From Seonamhaeicola maritimus (GTDB lineage Bacteria > Bacteroidota > Bacteroidia > Flavobacteriales > Flavobacteriaceae): a stretch of DNA of 64,000 nt. How positions within the stretch are numbered: the first letter of the stretch is position 1; each line of letters starts with the position of its first letter. The notes under the pieces were generated by a model that did not search any database, was not told where the DNA came from, and was given only the letters and a program-made list of their open reading frames with translations. The DNA lies in contig NZ_VRKQ01000008.1 of the NCBI RefSeq assembly GCF_008056315.1, forward strand, positions 1,630,957-1,694,956, written 5' to 3'. Shown in pieces: positions 37,041-45,702 of the stretch. The position numbers and the translations under genes were made by a program.

Positions 37041-37762
37041 AAGAGATTATGAAAAGTATTAAAAAAAATGTAATTAAAATTTTACGAGGAAAGCCCAAAA
37101 CAGTTAAGGTATTAAGCCTTATCTTAAATATTATAGCGGTTATTGCTCTTATATTCTGGTTATTAAATAAGCCATTCAACGTTTTAGGTACTGAAATTGA
37201 ATTAGAGGCTTTGTTTGTCTTATTAACAACATTGGCTGTGTTTTTTAACCAGGCGTATAAGTGGTTATTAGAGGATGCAGAATATTCGCCATCTTATGCC
37301 TTAGCATTGGGTTATGTAAATAATTTTATTGAGCCAACAATAGTACAACTAATTGAAAACGGAATTAAACAGCCATTGCTTTACATCTATAAACCTACAG
37401 ATATTTCAGAATTATATAAGCCAAATATAGATAGGACTAAAGCTACTATAAAAAATAATTCGTTTGAGATAAACGAATTACAATTGGATTTAAAACATGG
37501 AAGAGCTAGAGATATATTGACAATCCAAAAATCAAAAACAAAAATGATTTATTTTGATTTCCCTAATACTCTTTTGTCTTTATCAGCATATATAGATTTT
37601 AAAATTGCATCAAGAAAAAATGAAGCAGATGTAAATAGGAAAACAGAATTAACAAAAGTACTATTTGATATGTTTTATAGTAAAGTAGAAGAGTTGTTAA
37701 AAACCAAGAATTTAGATGCGTATGTGAAGTATTGTGATAAAAGTTTACAGTTTTCGTTTTAG
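37037..37762 (+). CDS. TM-STING effector of CBASS
   Basis: 241 residues: two membrane helices (about 22-43 and 55-77) followed by a STING domain. Its sequence blocks match STING order: SYALALGYVNNFIEPTIVQL (dimer helix), QPLLYIYKPTDISELYKPNI, a lid with R156/R158, then IYFDFPNTLLSLSAYID (D174, T178; this Asp-x3-Thr pair fits guanine contacts in bacterial STING structures), then a long helix to residue 222. It overlaps the cyclase gene by four bases. Cyclic dinucleotide binding should drive oligomerisation and membrane damage. Similarity was judged by eye, not by search, but block order is convincing. Confidence 0.85.
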   Translation: MKEIMKSIKKNVIKILRGKPKTVKVLSLILNIIAVIALIFWLLNKPFNVLGTEIELEALFVLLTTLAVFFNQAYKWLLEDAEYSPSYALALGYVNNFIEPTIVQLIENGIKQPLLYIYKPTDISELYKPNIDRTKATIKNNSFEINELQLDLKHGRARDILTIQKSKTKMIYFDFPNTLLSLSAYIDFKIASRKNEADVNRKTELTKVLFDMFYSKVEELLKTKNLDAYVKYCDKSLQFSF

Positions 37763-37787
37763 TAATTAATTTATAAATAGAATAATA

Positions 37788-37925
37788 ATGATAATTGAAG
37801 CAATTAAACCTGGACCAAAGCCTAAAAAAGATGATGGATCACTAGATAGAAGGAGGAGAGTTTCTCCAGACAAAAAGAAATCATATCCACCGTTAAAAAA
37901 ACATAGACATAAAAAAGGTGATTAA
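37788..37925 (+). CDS. Very small basic protein downstream of STING
   Basis: 45 codons from ATG 37788 to TAA 37923-37925, in a frame continuing the operon 25 bases after the STING stop. Composition is very basic (GPKPKKDDGSLDRRRRVS, then PPLKKHRHKKGD), which suggests an RNA-, DNA- or membrane-surface-binding peptide. No signal peptide. It is followed by a perfect hairpin, so it may be the third gene of the CBASS operon. Could be a spurious frame, but the placement argues otherwise. Confidence 0.5.
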   Translation: MIIEAIKPGPKPKKDDGSLDRRRRVSPDKKKSYPPLKKHRHKKGD

Positions 37926-37930
37926 TATTA

Positions 37931-37964
37931 CAAATGCAATTATCCTTGGGGATAATTGCATTTG
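37931..37964 (+). terminator. Perfect hairpin after the CBASS small gene
   Basis: 15-bp perfect stem (37931-37945 with 37950-37964), 4-base loop. No strong T-run follows, so it may be an inefficient terminator or processing site that separates the CBASS genes from the next small gene. Confidence 0.6.
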
Positions 37965-38011
37965 AATAGAATCTAAAAAAATATAGAATATTAATTTAAT
38001 AAAACGAAAAT

Positions 38012-38221
38012 ATGTTGGGGTTATCAAATTTAGTAACAGAATTAGTAGCTAGTGGTATATTTGGTAGCGTTGAATCATTAGATTACAATACTATAAATAA
38101 GGATCATTTAGATGACATCGAAGCCATATTTAATAATCAAAAAATTAAGGTTCAAGTTTATTCTGGTGACGATTTCGAGTCAGTAGCCAAGAAAATAATT
38201 GAAAACGCGAAATTCAATTAA
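38012..38221 (+). CDS. Hypothetical 69-residue protein
   Basis: A short N-terminal hydrophobic helix (MLGLSNLVTELVASGIFGSV) is followed by a charged part predicted as strand-helix (IKVQVYSGDDFESVAKKIIE). No domain recognised. It lies 47 bases after the hairpin that follows the CBASS genes, in the same direction, so it may be an accessory of that unit or an independent cargo gene. No start alternative is evident. Confidence 0.5.
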   Translation: MLGLSNLVTELVASGIFGSVESLDYNTINKDHLDDIEAIFNNQKIKVQVYSGDDFESVAKKIIENAKFN

Positions 38222-38494
38222 AAGACCACAATATTATGTAAAATAGAGTCTCGATGTTAAACTTGGCCTCATAAAATTTTAGCAAAACAATAGGAGAAAT
38301 GAGCGTGCATATTTTAGGGGTTTAGTAATACCGTTTCTTAAGAGTTTCAGTTATAAAAGGGATTTCAAAGCAATGTTAAAGAGTTACAATGTTTCCTAAA
38401 ATATAGTGAATGAGCCGTTAATTGTTTCCAAAATTATATGCAGCCTTGATTTTTTTGTTTCTTTTTTTATCAAGAAAAAAAGATTAAATAATTT

Positions 38495-39094
38495 ATGAAA
38501 AACAATCTAACTAAAACACAAGAGTCTATACTTGTTTTATGCACACTTCAAGCATTATTGGACGAATACCTTAAATGTTTAACCAAGGAAGAAAAGAAAC
38601 CTGATTCTGTTTTATTCTCAATTATTTCAAGCCAAATAATTATAACGTCCTGTTCATATCTAGACGAATGGGAATACTTCGGGAAACTTATAAAGGAAGA
38701 ACAAGAGCCGAGAATAATTACTCTTCGAAAGATTACTAAACCAGTAATTGATAGAATCAATGAATGGAAAGATATGAGACAATTTAGAAATAATATGCTT
38801 GCTCATAACCATAGAATAAAAAAAGAGAATAATTCACTTGCTATATTTAATACATCTCGAAAATTAAATTGCCCATATTCTTTTTATGATTATAAACTTT
38901 TAATAGGATGCATATTCATAACTAAAAATGTTCTATTAAGAATGTTTCAAAATGAGTATAACAGAGCAATACCGAGTATAAAGAATATTGAAGATATATT
39001 ACCAATCAATGAAATAAAGGATGAAAAAACATATAGAAATGAATTTGATAATCTTACGCAAGATGTTCAAACATTAATTGATGCTTTAATATAA
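38495..39094 (+). CDS. Putative HEPN-like protein (AbiU2-like pattern)
   Basis: 199 residues, all-helical in appearance, with an R-x(5)-H motif in MRQFRNNMLAHNHR. An N-terminal helix and the WEYFGKLIKEEQEP region fit the helical bundle of HEPN-type RNases used in abortive infection. The active site has only this one motif, so RNase activity is uncertain. It is the last gene of the cargo island before the tra genes, 273 bases after the small 69-residue gene. The 273-base gap shows no clear feature. Confidence 0.55.
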   Translation: MKNNLTKTQESILVLCTLQALLDEYLKCLTKEEKKPDSVLFSIISSQIIITSCSYLDEWEYFGKLIKEEQEPRIITLRKITKPVIDRINEWKDMRQFRNNMLAHNHRIKKENNSLAIFNTSRKLNCPYSFYDYKLLIGCIFITKNVLLRMFQNEYNRAIPSIKNIEDILPINEIKDEKTYRNEFDNLTQDVQTLIDALI

Positions 39095-39228
39095 CAAGTG
39101 TATAGAAATTTATTTTTCTTAAATTTTATACTCTTGTGGCAAGCTTTCGAGAATCGTTTAAAATTTTTTATTACGTACATTTTATCGAATACGCGATATT
39201 TAATAAGAGTAAAAAGGTTAGCTTTTAT

Positions 39229-39309
39229 TTTGCCGTTGGCAAGGGATGGATATCCCGACGTGAAATCGGGACGAGCGCTTGGGTGGCGGATATTGTACAT
39301 AACGGCAAA
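39229..39309. repeat. Extragenic palindromic element
   Basis: Outer arms TTTGCCGTT (39229-39237) and AACGGCAAA (39301-39309) enclose an inner hairpin TCCCGA/TCGGGA (39253-39258, 39266-39271). The outer tip TACATAACG has an inverted nine-base copy at 32481-32489 (CGTTATGTA). Sequences of this form recur between genes in Bacteroidetes. It marks the right edge of the cargo island. The frame across it (39098-39370) is not a gene. Confidence 0.55.
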
Positions 39310-39649
39310 TTATAGTACATTTTTAAGTTTAATTGTTGGAAATTATTCGGCACATATTCATAAATTATAGGGCATTCATTTTTACTTTATACTGTGAAAA
39401 AATGTAGCAAAATTAAATTGTCAAAATCAAAAATCTGACGTTTTTGGAATTTAATGTAATCGCAAATTTTAAAGTTATCAACATATCATTCCTAAAGTCC
39501 CATAAAATTTGCCATCAATTCACTTCAATTATAAACAGTCTAAATCAAAAAATATGTTATTAACAAAATGCTGAGTATCAGTGTTTTGAATTGATAAATA
39601 AAGTAGCTTTCACATGTCAATATTAGACCAATTTTAAATCTATTTCGAT

Positions 39650-39937
39650 ATGAGAAAATCACTTTATCCAACCATTTTATTATTACTTATTTCAAATTCA
39701 ATATTTGCCCAAATTGGAGGCATTGAAGATTCCGTTAATGATGTTTCCGATACCATCAGAACCATTTTCCCTATCATATTGGGAGTTATCTTTTTAATAG
39801 GCTTCCTGTTTAATGCGGGCCATTTCTTTGGTGAAAATGCCGACTTAAAAAAGGGCATTACAAGGGTGCTAGTTTTCGTCCTTATAGCCGGTGCAGTAGT
39901 GGGCATATTTACTTATCTCATTGGCATTGTTGTCTAA
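39650..39937 (+). CDS. traE: Conjugal transfer protein TraE (DUF4134)
   Basis: 95 residues: signal-like N-terminus ending SIFAQ, then two membrane helices (about 38-57 and 70-94). The size and IRTIFPIILGVIFLIGFLFN-type hydrophobic core match TraE of Bacteroidetes ICEs, the VirB2/pilin-like subunit. First gene of the mating-channel run, with its stop adjoining the traF start. The 280 bases upstream (39371-39649) likely hold the promoter; no consensus box stands out. Confidence 0.8.
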   Translation: MRKSLYPTILLLLISNSIFAQIGGIEDSVNDVSDTIRTIFPIILGVIFLIGFLFNAGHFFGENADLKKGITRVLVFVLIAGAVVGIFTYLIGIVV

Positions 39938-40221
39938 TGAAAAAGTACGAGGTCTATAAGAACATTAGAAAGCGTGCAGTGGTTATGGGCTTACCCATTT
40001 CACTGTTCGCCCTCATGATGACTGCGGTTATCGGTTCACTATTACTGATCATCTTTTCGTTCAGTTTTGTGGTCATTATTTCGGCAGGGATTTTTAATGG
40101 AACATTATATGTCGCATTGACCCACTTCACCAAGAACACCACCTTATTACATTTTAAAAAAGTGTTCCCAAAATCCATCAGCAACAAAAAATTAAGCCAC
40201 TTGTTTTATGAAAACCATTAA
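39937..40221 (+). CDS. traF: Conjugal transfer protein TraF (DUF4133)
   Basis: 94 residues with two membrane helices (about 15-35 and 40-60) and a basic tail. It matches the VirB3-like TraF found between TraE and the VirB4 ATPase in this system. It starts on the last base of the traE stop and overlaps traG by 14 bases, which indicates a tightly coupled operon. VirB3 proteins work with the VirB4 ATPase at the inner membrane. Confidence 0.78.
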   Translation: MKKYEVYKNIRKRAVVMGLPISLFALMMTAVIGSLLLIIFSFSFVVIISAGIFNGTLYVALTHFTKNTTLLHFKKVFPKSISNKKLSHLFYENH

Positions 40222-42613
40222 CCTTTCAGATTATCATCCCATCCTGGATACACAAGGGCATGTGGTATTCGCCAGTAATGGGAACGTGGTGCTATGTTAT
40301 AGAGTCGATTTACCAGAAATTTATAGCCAATCCGAAGCGGATTTTGAGGATATCCATGGATCCTGGTTTCAAGCCTTTAAATCTTTACCAACAAGTACCG
40401 TTATCCAAAAACAGGATATCTACCAAAAAGGGCAATTTGAGGCAGATAGGTTACCTAACAGAACGTTCCTGCAAAGGGCCACCCGTAAATACTATAAAGA
40501 TCGAGGGTACTTGAAACATCAAAGCTATTTATATTTTATCCTTCCTCATAATAAAGCGTTAAATAATTCCAAGTTTACCAACCCATTACGGAAGGTAGAA
40601 AAGAGAATCCATAAGGAATTGAACCAAAATGTAAGTGAGTTTATAGCTTCAGTAAACGATGCGGTTTCTTATGTTAACAATAGTCGCAAAGTGTCTCTGA
40701 CACCATTAAAGAAGCATGAAATCCTTGGAATGACCAATAACTATTTTAATGGGTTTAATGAAGGTTTTGATACGGATATACAGTTAAAGAAATCCCAGAT
40801 TGAAATTGGAGACAACCTTTTTGATGTGTTGGCAGTAAATAGCGAACTCTGTTTCGGGGACATGGTACAAAGCAGTAAGACCAATGATAAATTCACCTCA
40901 GATGATTTTGTATTCCATCAGGGATTTATCGACGGGTTAGGGTTAAACCTTAATGAAAATCATATTGTGAACCAGATTATCTATTTAGATGATAAACATA
41001 AATGGCGAAAACTACTGGAGAAGAAAATTGAAGAGCTTAACAAGAGTTCCAATTTCGGGACTCAGAATAAGGTTGTCCTAAAAAAGATTGAGGATATCAT
41101 TTCCAAAATATATGAAGATGATTCTTCGCGAATAATCCGCGGGCATTTAAACATCATTTTCTGGTGTCGGGAAGCTGACCAGCTAAGTAATATCGCTTCA
41201 AAGATAAAAACGGAATTCAAAGAGCTGGATATCGTTCCCTACTATCCCAAAGGAGAAGAGCGTAAAAACTATTTTTTAAATTCCTACCCGTGCTTTGCTT
41301 CCAATTTTTCAAATGAAGACTTGTATGTTACGGATTTAAAGCATGCACTTTGCCTATTCATAAATAATACAAATTACTTATCAGACGTAACTGGTGTCAT
41401 TTTTAATGACCGTCAGCATAACATTCCTGTGCTAAAGGATGTATGGGATGCAGAAAAGAAACGTATCAAAGCTCGTAATTTTGCCATATTTGCGCCTACA
41501 GGCGAGGGCAAATCCTTTTTAGCAAATAATATTCTTCGACAATACTTCGAGGCTGACGTTCGGCTGGTCATTATCGATTTGGGAGGTTCATACTCCAAAT
41601 TTGCCAAGCTCTATCCGGATGACCATATGATACTTCGTTACGAACAAGGGAAAAATTTGGGCATCAACCCCTTTTATATTACTTCCAAAGAAGATTTAAC
41701 ACCAGAGCGATTCCAAGATTTGGGTGTTTTTTTACTAGAGTTGCTAGCAGAAGGAAACCAGGTGTCAAAGGCAAAAGAAGTAGCTATAAAAAAGGTGCTA
41801 CGCTATTATTATCAAAATGGTGTAGATGACACCCATTCTTTGGCATCTATGTATCAATTTGTAGATAACAAAAAAGACACTCTTATAGAGGAACTTAAAA
41901 TCCATGAAGAACATTTTAGCGTCTATAACTTTTTGCATATCCTTTCAGAGTATGTAGATGACGGCCTGTATAGCTTCCTGTTTAATGTTAGTGAAGACCA
42001 AAGCTATAAGATAGAAGATAAGCGTATGATTGTCTTTGAACTTGATGAAGTCAAGGATAACAAGGAAATCCTGTCAGTGATGCTCAAACTTATCAAGTCG
42101 GCCATTCAAAGAACAATTTGGCGTAACCGGAGCGAACGCGGAATCATTCTTTTTGATGAGTTTGCCAAACAACTCAAATTCGAGAATGTACTTGAAAGTG
42201 TAGAGTTCTATTATCAGGCTATTAGAAAACAAAATGGCGCTATCGGAATCATTTTGCAATCCATCAATCAATTACCGGATAACTCCACGTCAGCAAGTAT
42301 ACTGGAAAACACTCAGGTTATTTACAGTCTTCGGAATGAAAAGGGCTATGAAGAACTTCAAAAGAGGTTGAACCTATCAAGCCATGACCTCAATCAATTA
42401 AAATCCATAAGAAACAATTTAACTGGAGCGAGAAAGTACACGGAGATGTTTATCAAAATAGGAAAGGAGAGCAACATTTTCCGATTGGAAGTACCTAAAG
42501 AAGTCTACGCCGCTTATCTCACCGACGGTAAAGAAAGCGAAGCCATAATGGCCATTTATGAGAAAACCGGCAATATGGAACAAGCCATTAACGAATTCAT
42601 CAATAAAAATTAA
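40208..42613 (+). CDS. traG: VirB4-family conjugation ATPase TraG
   Basis: 801 residues. Walker A is PTGEGKSF (residues 430-437). Walker B ERGIILFDEFAKQL follows later, and ILQSINQLPD beyond it fits the VirB4 sensor motif. The N-terminal half is the VirB4 membrane-associated domain. It powers assembly of the mating channel and overlaps traF. Length is typical of Bacteroidetes TraG. It is separate from the coupling ATPase encoded near 13 kb. Confidence 0.9.
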   Translation: MKTINLSDYHPILDTQGHVVFASNGNVVLCYRVDLPEIYSQSEADFEDIHGSWFQAFKSLPTSTVIQKQDIYQKGQFEADRLPNRTFLQRATRKYYKDRGYLKHQSYLYFILPHNKALNNSKFTNPLRKVEKRIHKELNQNVSEFIASVNDAVSYVNNSRKVSLTPLKKHEILGMTNNYFNGFNEGFDTDIQLKKSQIEIGDNLFDVLAVNSELCFGDMVQSSKTNDKFTSDDFVFHQGFIDGLGLNLNENHIVNQIIYLDDKHKWRKLLEKKIEELNKSSNFGTQNKVVLKKIEDIISKIYEDDSSRIIRGHLNIIFWCREADQLSNIASKIKTEFKELDIVPYYPKGEERKNYFLNSYPCFASNFSNEDLYVTDLKHALCLFINNTNYLSDVTGVIFNDRQHNIPVLKDVWDAEKKRIKARNFAIFAPTGEGKSFLANNILRQYFEADVRLVIIDLGGSYSKFAKLYPDDHMILRYEQGKNLGINPFYITSKEDLTPERFQDLGVFLLELLAEGNQVSKAKEVAIKKVLRYYYQNGVDDTHSLASMYQFVDNKKDTLIEELKIHEEHFSVYNFLHILSEYVDDGLYSFLFNVSEDQSYKIEDKRMIVFELDEVKDNKEILSVMLKLIKSAIQRTIWRNRSERGIILFDEFAKQLKFENVLESVEFYYQAIRKQNGAIGIILQSINQLPDNSTSASILENTQVIYSLRNEKGYEELQKRLNLSSHDLNQLKSIRNNLTGARKYTEMFIKIGKESNIFRLEVPKEVYAAYLTDGKESEAIMAIYEKTGNMEQAINEFINKN

Positions 42614-42668
42614 TAACAATAATCATTAACCTGTGCTGAATTTGTTTCAGTATCAAAAATTTAACAAC

Positions 42669-43250
42669 ATGAAACATAAAATCAAAATTTTAGTATTTGC
42701 AGTAGCCATTATCTTTTTATTACCCGCCCGTGCTACCGGCCAAGGAATGCCTGTATATGACAATACGAACTTCATCAGTTTTGCCAAATCACTTGTAGAA
42801 TCTGCAAAACAGACTTCCCAATTATTAAAGACCGTTCAGTTTCTAAAAACACAGAAGGAGAACATTGAAAAGGTCAATAATGTCATCAAGCAATTAAAAG
42901 CTGTACGTGATATAGCACGAAACAACCAAAAGCTATTTGATATTGTGCAAGATGATTTACGAGAAATTCTAAACTCACCCTATATCAAATCAGATGAAGT
43001 TAATCGAGTATCAGAATCCTTTAATGACATCATAGAAAACTCTCTGGAGGGGCTTGACTATATAGACCAAATACTCTCCAGTGGCAATTTAAAAATGACG
43101 GATGCAGAGCGTGCTGAAGTTTTAAAAAGGATGGAAACACAGTCCAAAGAAATGGTGGCCGAAATAGAAGCAAAGACCAGACGCTACAGAGAAATTATTT
43201 CTTTTAGGGAAATGCAGGATAAAATTAATAATCGGGAAACAAACTATTAA
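42669..43250 (+). CDS. traI: Conjugal transfer protein TraI (DUF4141-like)
   Basis: 193 residues from ATG 42669; the GTG at 42633 would add a non-signal prefix. The signal peptide (MKHKIKILVFAVAIIFLL) ends near ATGQG, followed by a long helical coiled-coil body (residues about 30-190). Size and place between traG and traJ match the VirB5-like periplasmic TraI of Bacteroidetes ICEs. Its stop overlaps the traJ start by one base. Confidence 0.75.
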   Translation: MKHKIKILVFAVAIIFLLPARATGQGMPVYDNTNFISFAKSLVESAKQTSQLLKTVQFLKTQKENIEKVNNVIKQLKAVRDIARNNQKLFDIVQDDLREILNSPYIKSDEVNRVSESFNDIIENSLEGLDYIDQILSSGNLKMTDAERAEVLKRMETQSKEMVAEIEAKTRRYREIISFREMQDKINNRETNY

Positions 43251-44089
43251 TGTCAGGCATCTTTTTAGGCATCGGATTGGAATATGTAGATACCGTTTTT
43301 CAGACCATAAAGAACAGTGATTTTTCACAGTATACCATTACTGGGATGAAAACCCTGGCCATTCTATTCTTTCTGATCAACATCCTAAAGAAATACAATG
43401 AAGGCATTGCCAATAATGAGGGCTACACTTGGGGACTGACACCATCCGAACTAGCGAAGAATTTTGCGGTTGTTATTCTGGTTATTTTTTCCACGCAAAT
43501 ATTGACCGTTTTTGATACTATTTTGGTAGCTATTGAAGGCCAATATCGTGATACGGCTCCGGCGCTCCTCCCACTACAGATGCAAGATACTGACATCGAA
43601 CAGGATGTGGGTGCCTTGGAAGCCGCCAAAAAAGCTATGGCCATGCTCTATGAGGCCCTAGTAACACCGCTTTATGGATTAAAATTAGTGGCTTTTATCA
43701 TCGGTATATTTTTATGGCTATTGGATTTGTTTATCTATCCGCTCTTTCTAGCAGAACGCTTTTTCCTTTTGGGGATCATGCAAGCCTTTTTCCCTTTGGT
43801 AATCAGTTTAGCGGTATTCGAAAAATTCAGAACTCTAGCATATAACTTTTTTAAACTCTATGCCGGGGTGTATATGTTGGTGCCAGCATTTTTCTTAGTG
43901 AACGTTTTTGTCAATAACCTCTATACAGAAATCAATACCAATTTCTGGAGTGACCTATTTGGAACAGATTGGGGAAGTAGCTTCTTTGCACCATTGATTC
44001 AATTCGCAGCCATTGGATTTATTGTTTTGCTGAAATTCAAATTATACAGGAAGGCAACCTCTTTTGTATTCAAACTCTTTAGTGCATAA
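43250..44089 (+). CDS. traJ: VirB6/TrbL-like TraJ membrane protein
   Basis: 279 residues with about six membrane helices (starting near 32-50, 75-92, 143-165, 173-195, 200-225 and 250-270). A MLYEALVTPLYGLKLVAFII region and the LAERFFLLGIMQAFFPLVIS segment fit TraJ/TrbL inner-membrane channel subunits. It starts within the traI stop. An apparent gap of 58 bases separates it from traK. Confidence 0.82.
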   Translation: MSGIFLGIGLEYVDTVFQTIKNSDFSQYTITGMKTLAILFFLINILKKYNEGIANNEGYTWGLTPSELAKNFAVVILVIFSTQILTVFDTILVAIEGQYRDTAPALLPLQMQDTDIEQDVGALEAAKKAMAMLYEALVTPLYGLKLVAFIIGIFLWLLDLFIYPLFLAERFFLLGIMQAFFPLVISLAVFEKFRTLAYNFFKLYAGVYMLVPAFFLVNVFVNNLYTEINTNFWSDLFGTDWGSSFFAPLIQFAAIGFIVLLKFKLYRKATSFVFKLFSA

Positions 44090-44146
44090 TGTGCATTAGG
44101 CAAAAAAGTTTGTAAGCCAATGAACCAACATTAAAAAAAACAATAA

Positions 44147-44773
44147 ATGAAAACACCTTATAAAAATATTTACAATGTACTGAAGCTAAATCGCTTTATT
44201 GTTTTGACCCTGATAATTGGGACTACACTAACCTGTATATCTTCGGTCTTATTTGTAATCAAACTCCATAAAGAATCTATGGGTAGTGCTTTTGTGGTCA
44301 ATACCGATGGCAGTGTGATTCCTTTGAAATTGGTTTCTCAAATTGAAAATTTAGAAGTGGAGGCATTGGCACACCTAGAACTATTTCACACCTACTTTTA
44401 TCACATTGATGCCAGTAATTATGCAAAGCATTTGAAAAAGGCACTATGGCTTGGAAACAGTTCTGTAGATGCCTTATACCGACAAAAAAAAGCAGATGGG
44501 GTTTACAATCGTTTACTTCAGTATTCTCTGGTACAGAAGGTCATCAGTATAGAAACCAAGGTCAATCTTCAAAGCGAACCCTATGGTTTCGAGACTAGCA
44601 CTGTCTTTGAAATCAACCGCGGATCCATCACGGATACCTACCAGCTGACAACAACCGGTAATATAATCCATGTGGACAGGAATTTCCCTAATAACACCCA
44701 CGGATTATTAATTACCAACTTTTTTGAAAATACATTAAGAAAAATAGAAGATTATGAAAATAGAGAAGAATAA
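44147..44773 (+). CDS. traK: Conjugal transfer protein TraK (VirB8-like)
   Basis: 208 residues: one N-terminal membrane helix (about 16-38) and a periplasmic domain of the NTF2-like VirB8 type, with a FHTYFYHIDASNYAKHLKKAL stretch split as FHTYFYHIDASNY and KHLKKALWLGNSSVD. It follows traJ and overlaps traM by 20 bases. VirB8 proteins are the assembly core of type IV secretion channels. Confidence 0.8.
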   Translation: MKTPYKNIYNVLKLNRFIVLTLIIGTTLTCISSVLFVIKLHKESMGSAFVVNTDGSVIPLKLVSQIENLEVEALAHLELFHTYFYHIDASNYAKHLKKALWLGNSSVDALYRQKKADGVYNRLLQYSLVQKVISIETKVNLQSEPYGFETSTVFEINRGSITDTYQLTTTGNIIHVDRNFPNNTHGLLITNFFENTLRKIEDYENREE

Positions 44774-45686
44774 AATCGTTTTTGCGGCAGTCATTTTATG
44801 TGTGCTGCTTTTTATAGGCGCATACTCCGTAATATATTTGGGAGAAGATGAAGGCCCTACCATTGAGAATAACCAGATTCCCATTCCAAAACTAGAAGAC
44901 AAACAAAAGGAATACAATTCTAAATTAGAAGCCCTGGACGACTTAAAAGAAGTTAGACAGACCAATGCCCCAAGTATTTATGATGAGCGCTTTTTGGATT
45001 CGATGGGTGTTTATGATCCGGATTTATTGCAAAAAGAAAAGCAGTATATGGTTGATAGTATATTCAACGACGGGCATATTAGTTATACGGATAGAAGCTA
45101 TAGGTTACCAGAACATAAAATCGAATTTGAAGAAGCTCCGAATGATGAACCTATAATTTTTAAAGAACTGGAAACAAGTATATCGGTTAAAGAATTAGGC
45201 TTAGAACATCAATTATTTTTTGCATCCCATCCTATGGAAAATGAAAAGTCGAATATTGAGGACAATGATGAAATAATCTATGTGCGAGTAGATGGTACCC
45301 AAACAGTAAAAAAGGATTTTCGTTTGCAAATGCGCTTTACTAAAGATACCACTATTGACGGTATGCTGATTTCTAAAAACACACCCATATATGGTTTTGT
45401 GAGCTTTAAACCCAACCGGACCATGATAACCATTCAGAATATTAACCAAATACCCGTAAAGCTAAAAGCTTTCGATTTACAGGATGGAAGCGAAGGTATT
45501 TATACGGAAAATAGTTTTCAGGCTGAAGCTAAGCAACAAGTGGTTGGGGATGTGGTTGATGATATCAATATTGCTGGCGTACCACAAGTCAGCGGAATTA
45601 AAAAGATATTTCAACGAAATAACCGAACTATAAAAGTAACTATAGCCGATAATTACCAACTCATTTTAGCCTCTAAGAGGCATTAA
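44754..45686 (+). CDS. traM: Conjugal transfer protein TraM (VirB10-like)
   Basis: 310 residues. An N-terminal membrane helix (about 8-27) is followed by a proline- and charge-rich periplasmic linker. The C-terminal domain has the VirB10/TraM pattern (YVRVDGTQTVKKDFRLQMRF, then GMLISKNTPIYGFVSF). It overlaps traK. In the channel it spans from inner membrane to the outer-membrane complex with TraN. Confidence 0.82.
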   Translation: MKIEKNKIVFAAVILCVLLFIGAYSVIYLGEDEGPTIENNQIPIPKLEDKQKEYNSKLEALDDLKEVRQTNAPSIYDERFLDSMGVYDPDLLQKEKQYMVDSIFNDGHISYTDRSYRLPEHKIEFEEAPNDEPIIFKELETSISVKELGLEHQLFFASHPMENEKSNIEDNDEIIYVRVDGTQTVKKDFRLQMRFTKDTTIDGMLISKNTPIYGFVSFKPNRTMITIQNINQIPVKLKAFDLQDGSEGIYTENSFQAEAKQQVVGDVVDDINIAGVPQVSGIKKIFQRNNRTIKVTIADNYQLILASKRH

Positions 45687-45702
45687 TCATAAAATAATCA
45701 TC

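Noticed and set aside
39229-39309. Integron attC site
   Set aside because: The outer arms carry GTT on the left and AAC on the right, opposite to the attC R''/R' order, and no integron integrase is present.
39098-39370. 90-codon frame starting GTG after the HEPN-like gene
   Set aside because: It runs through the extragenic palindrome at 39229-39309 and its C-terminal half is just the translation of that repeat; no start or domain supports it.
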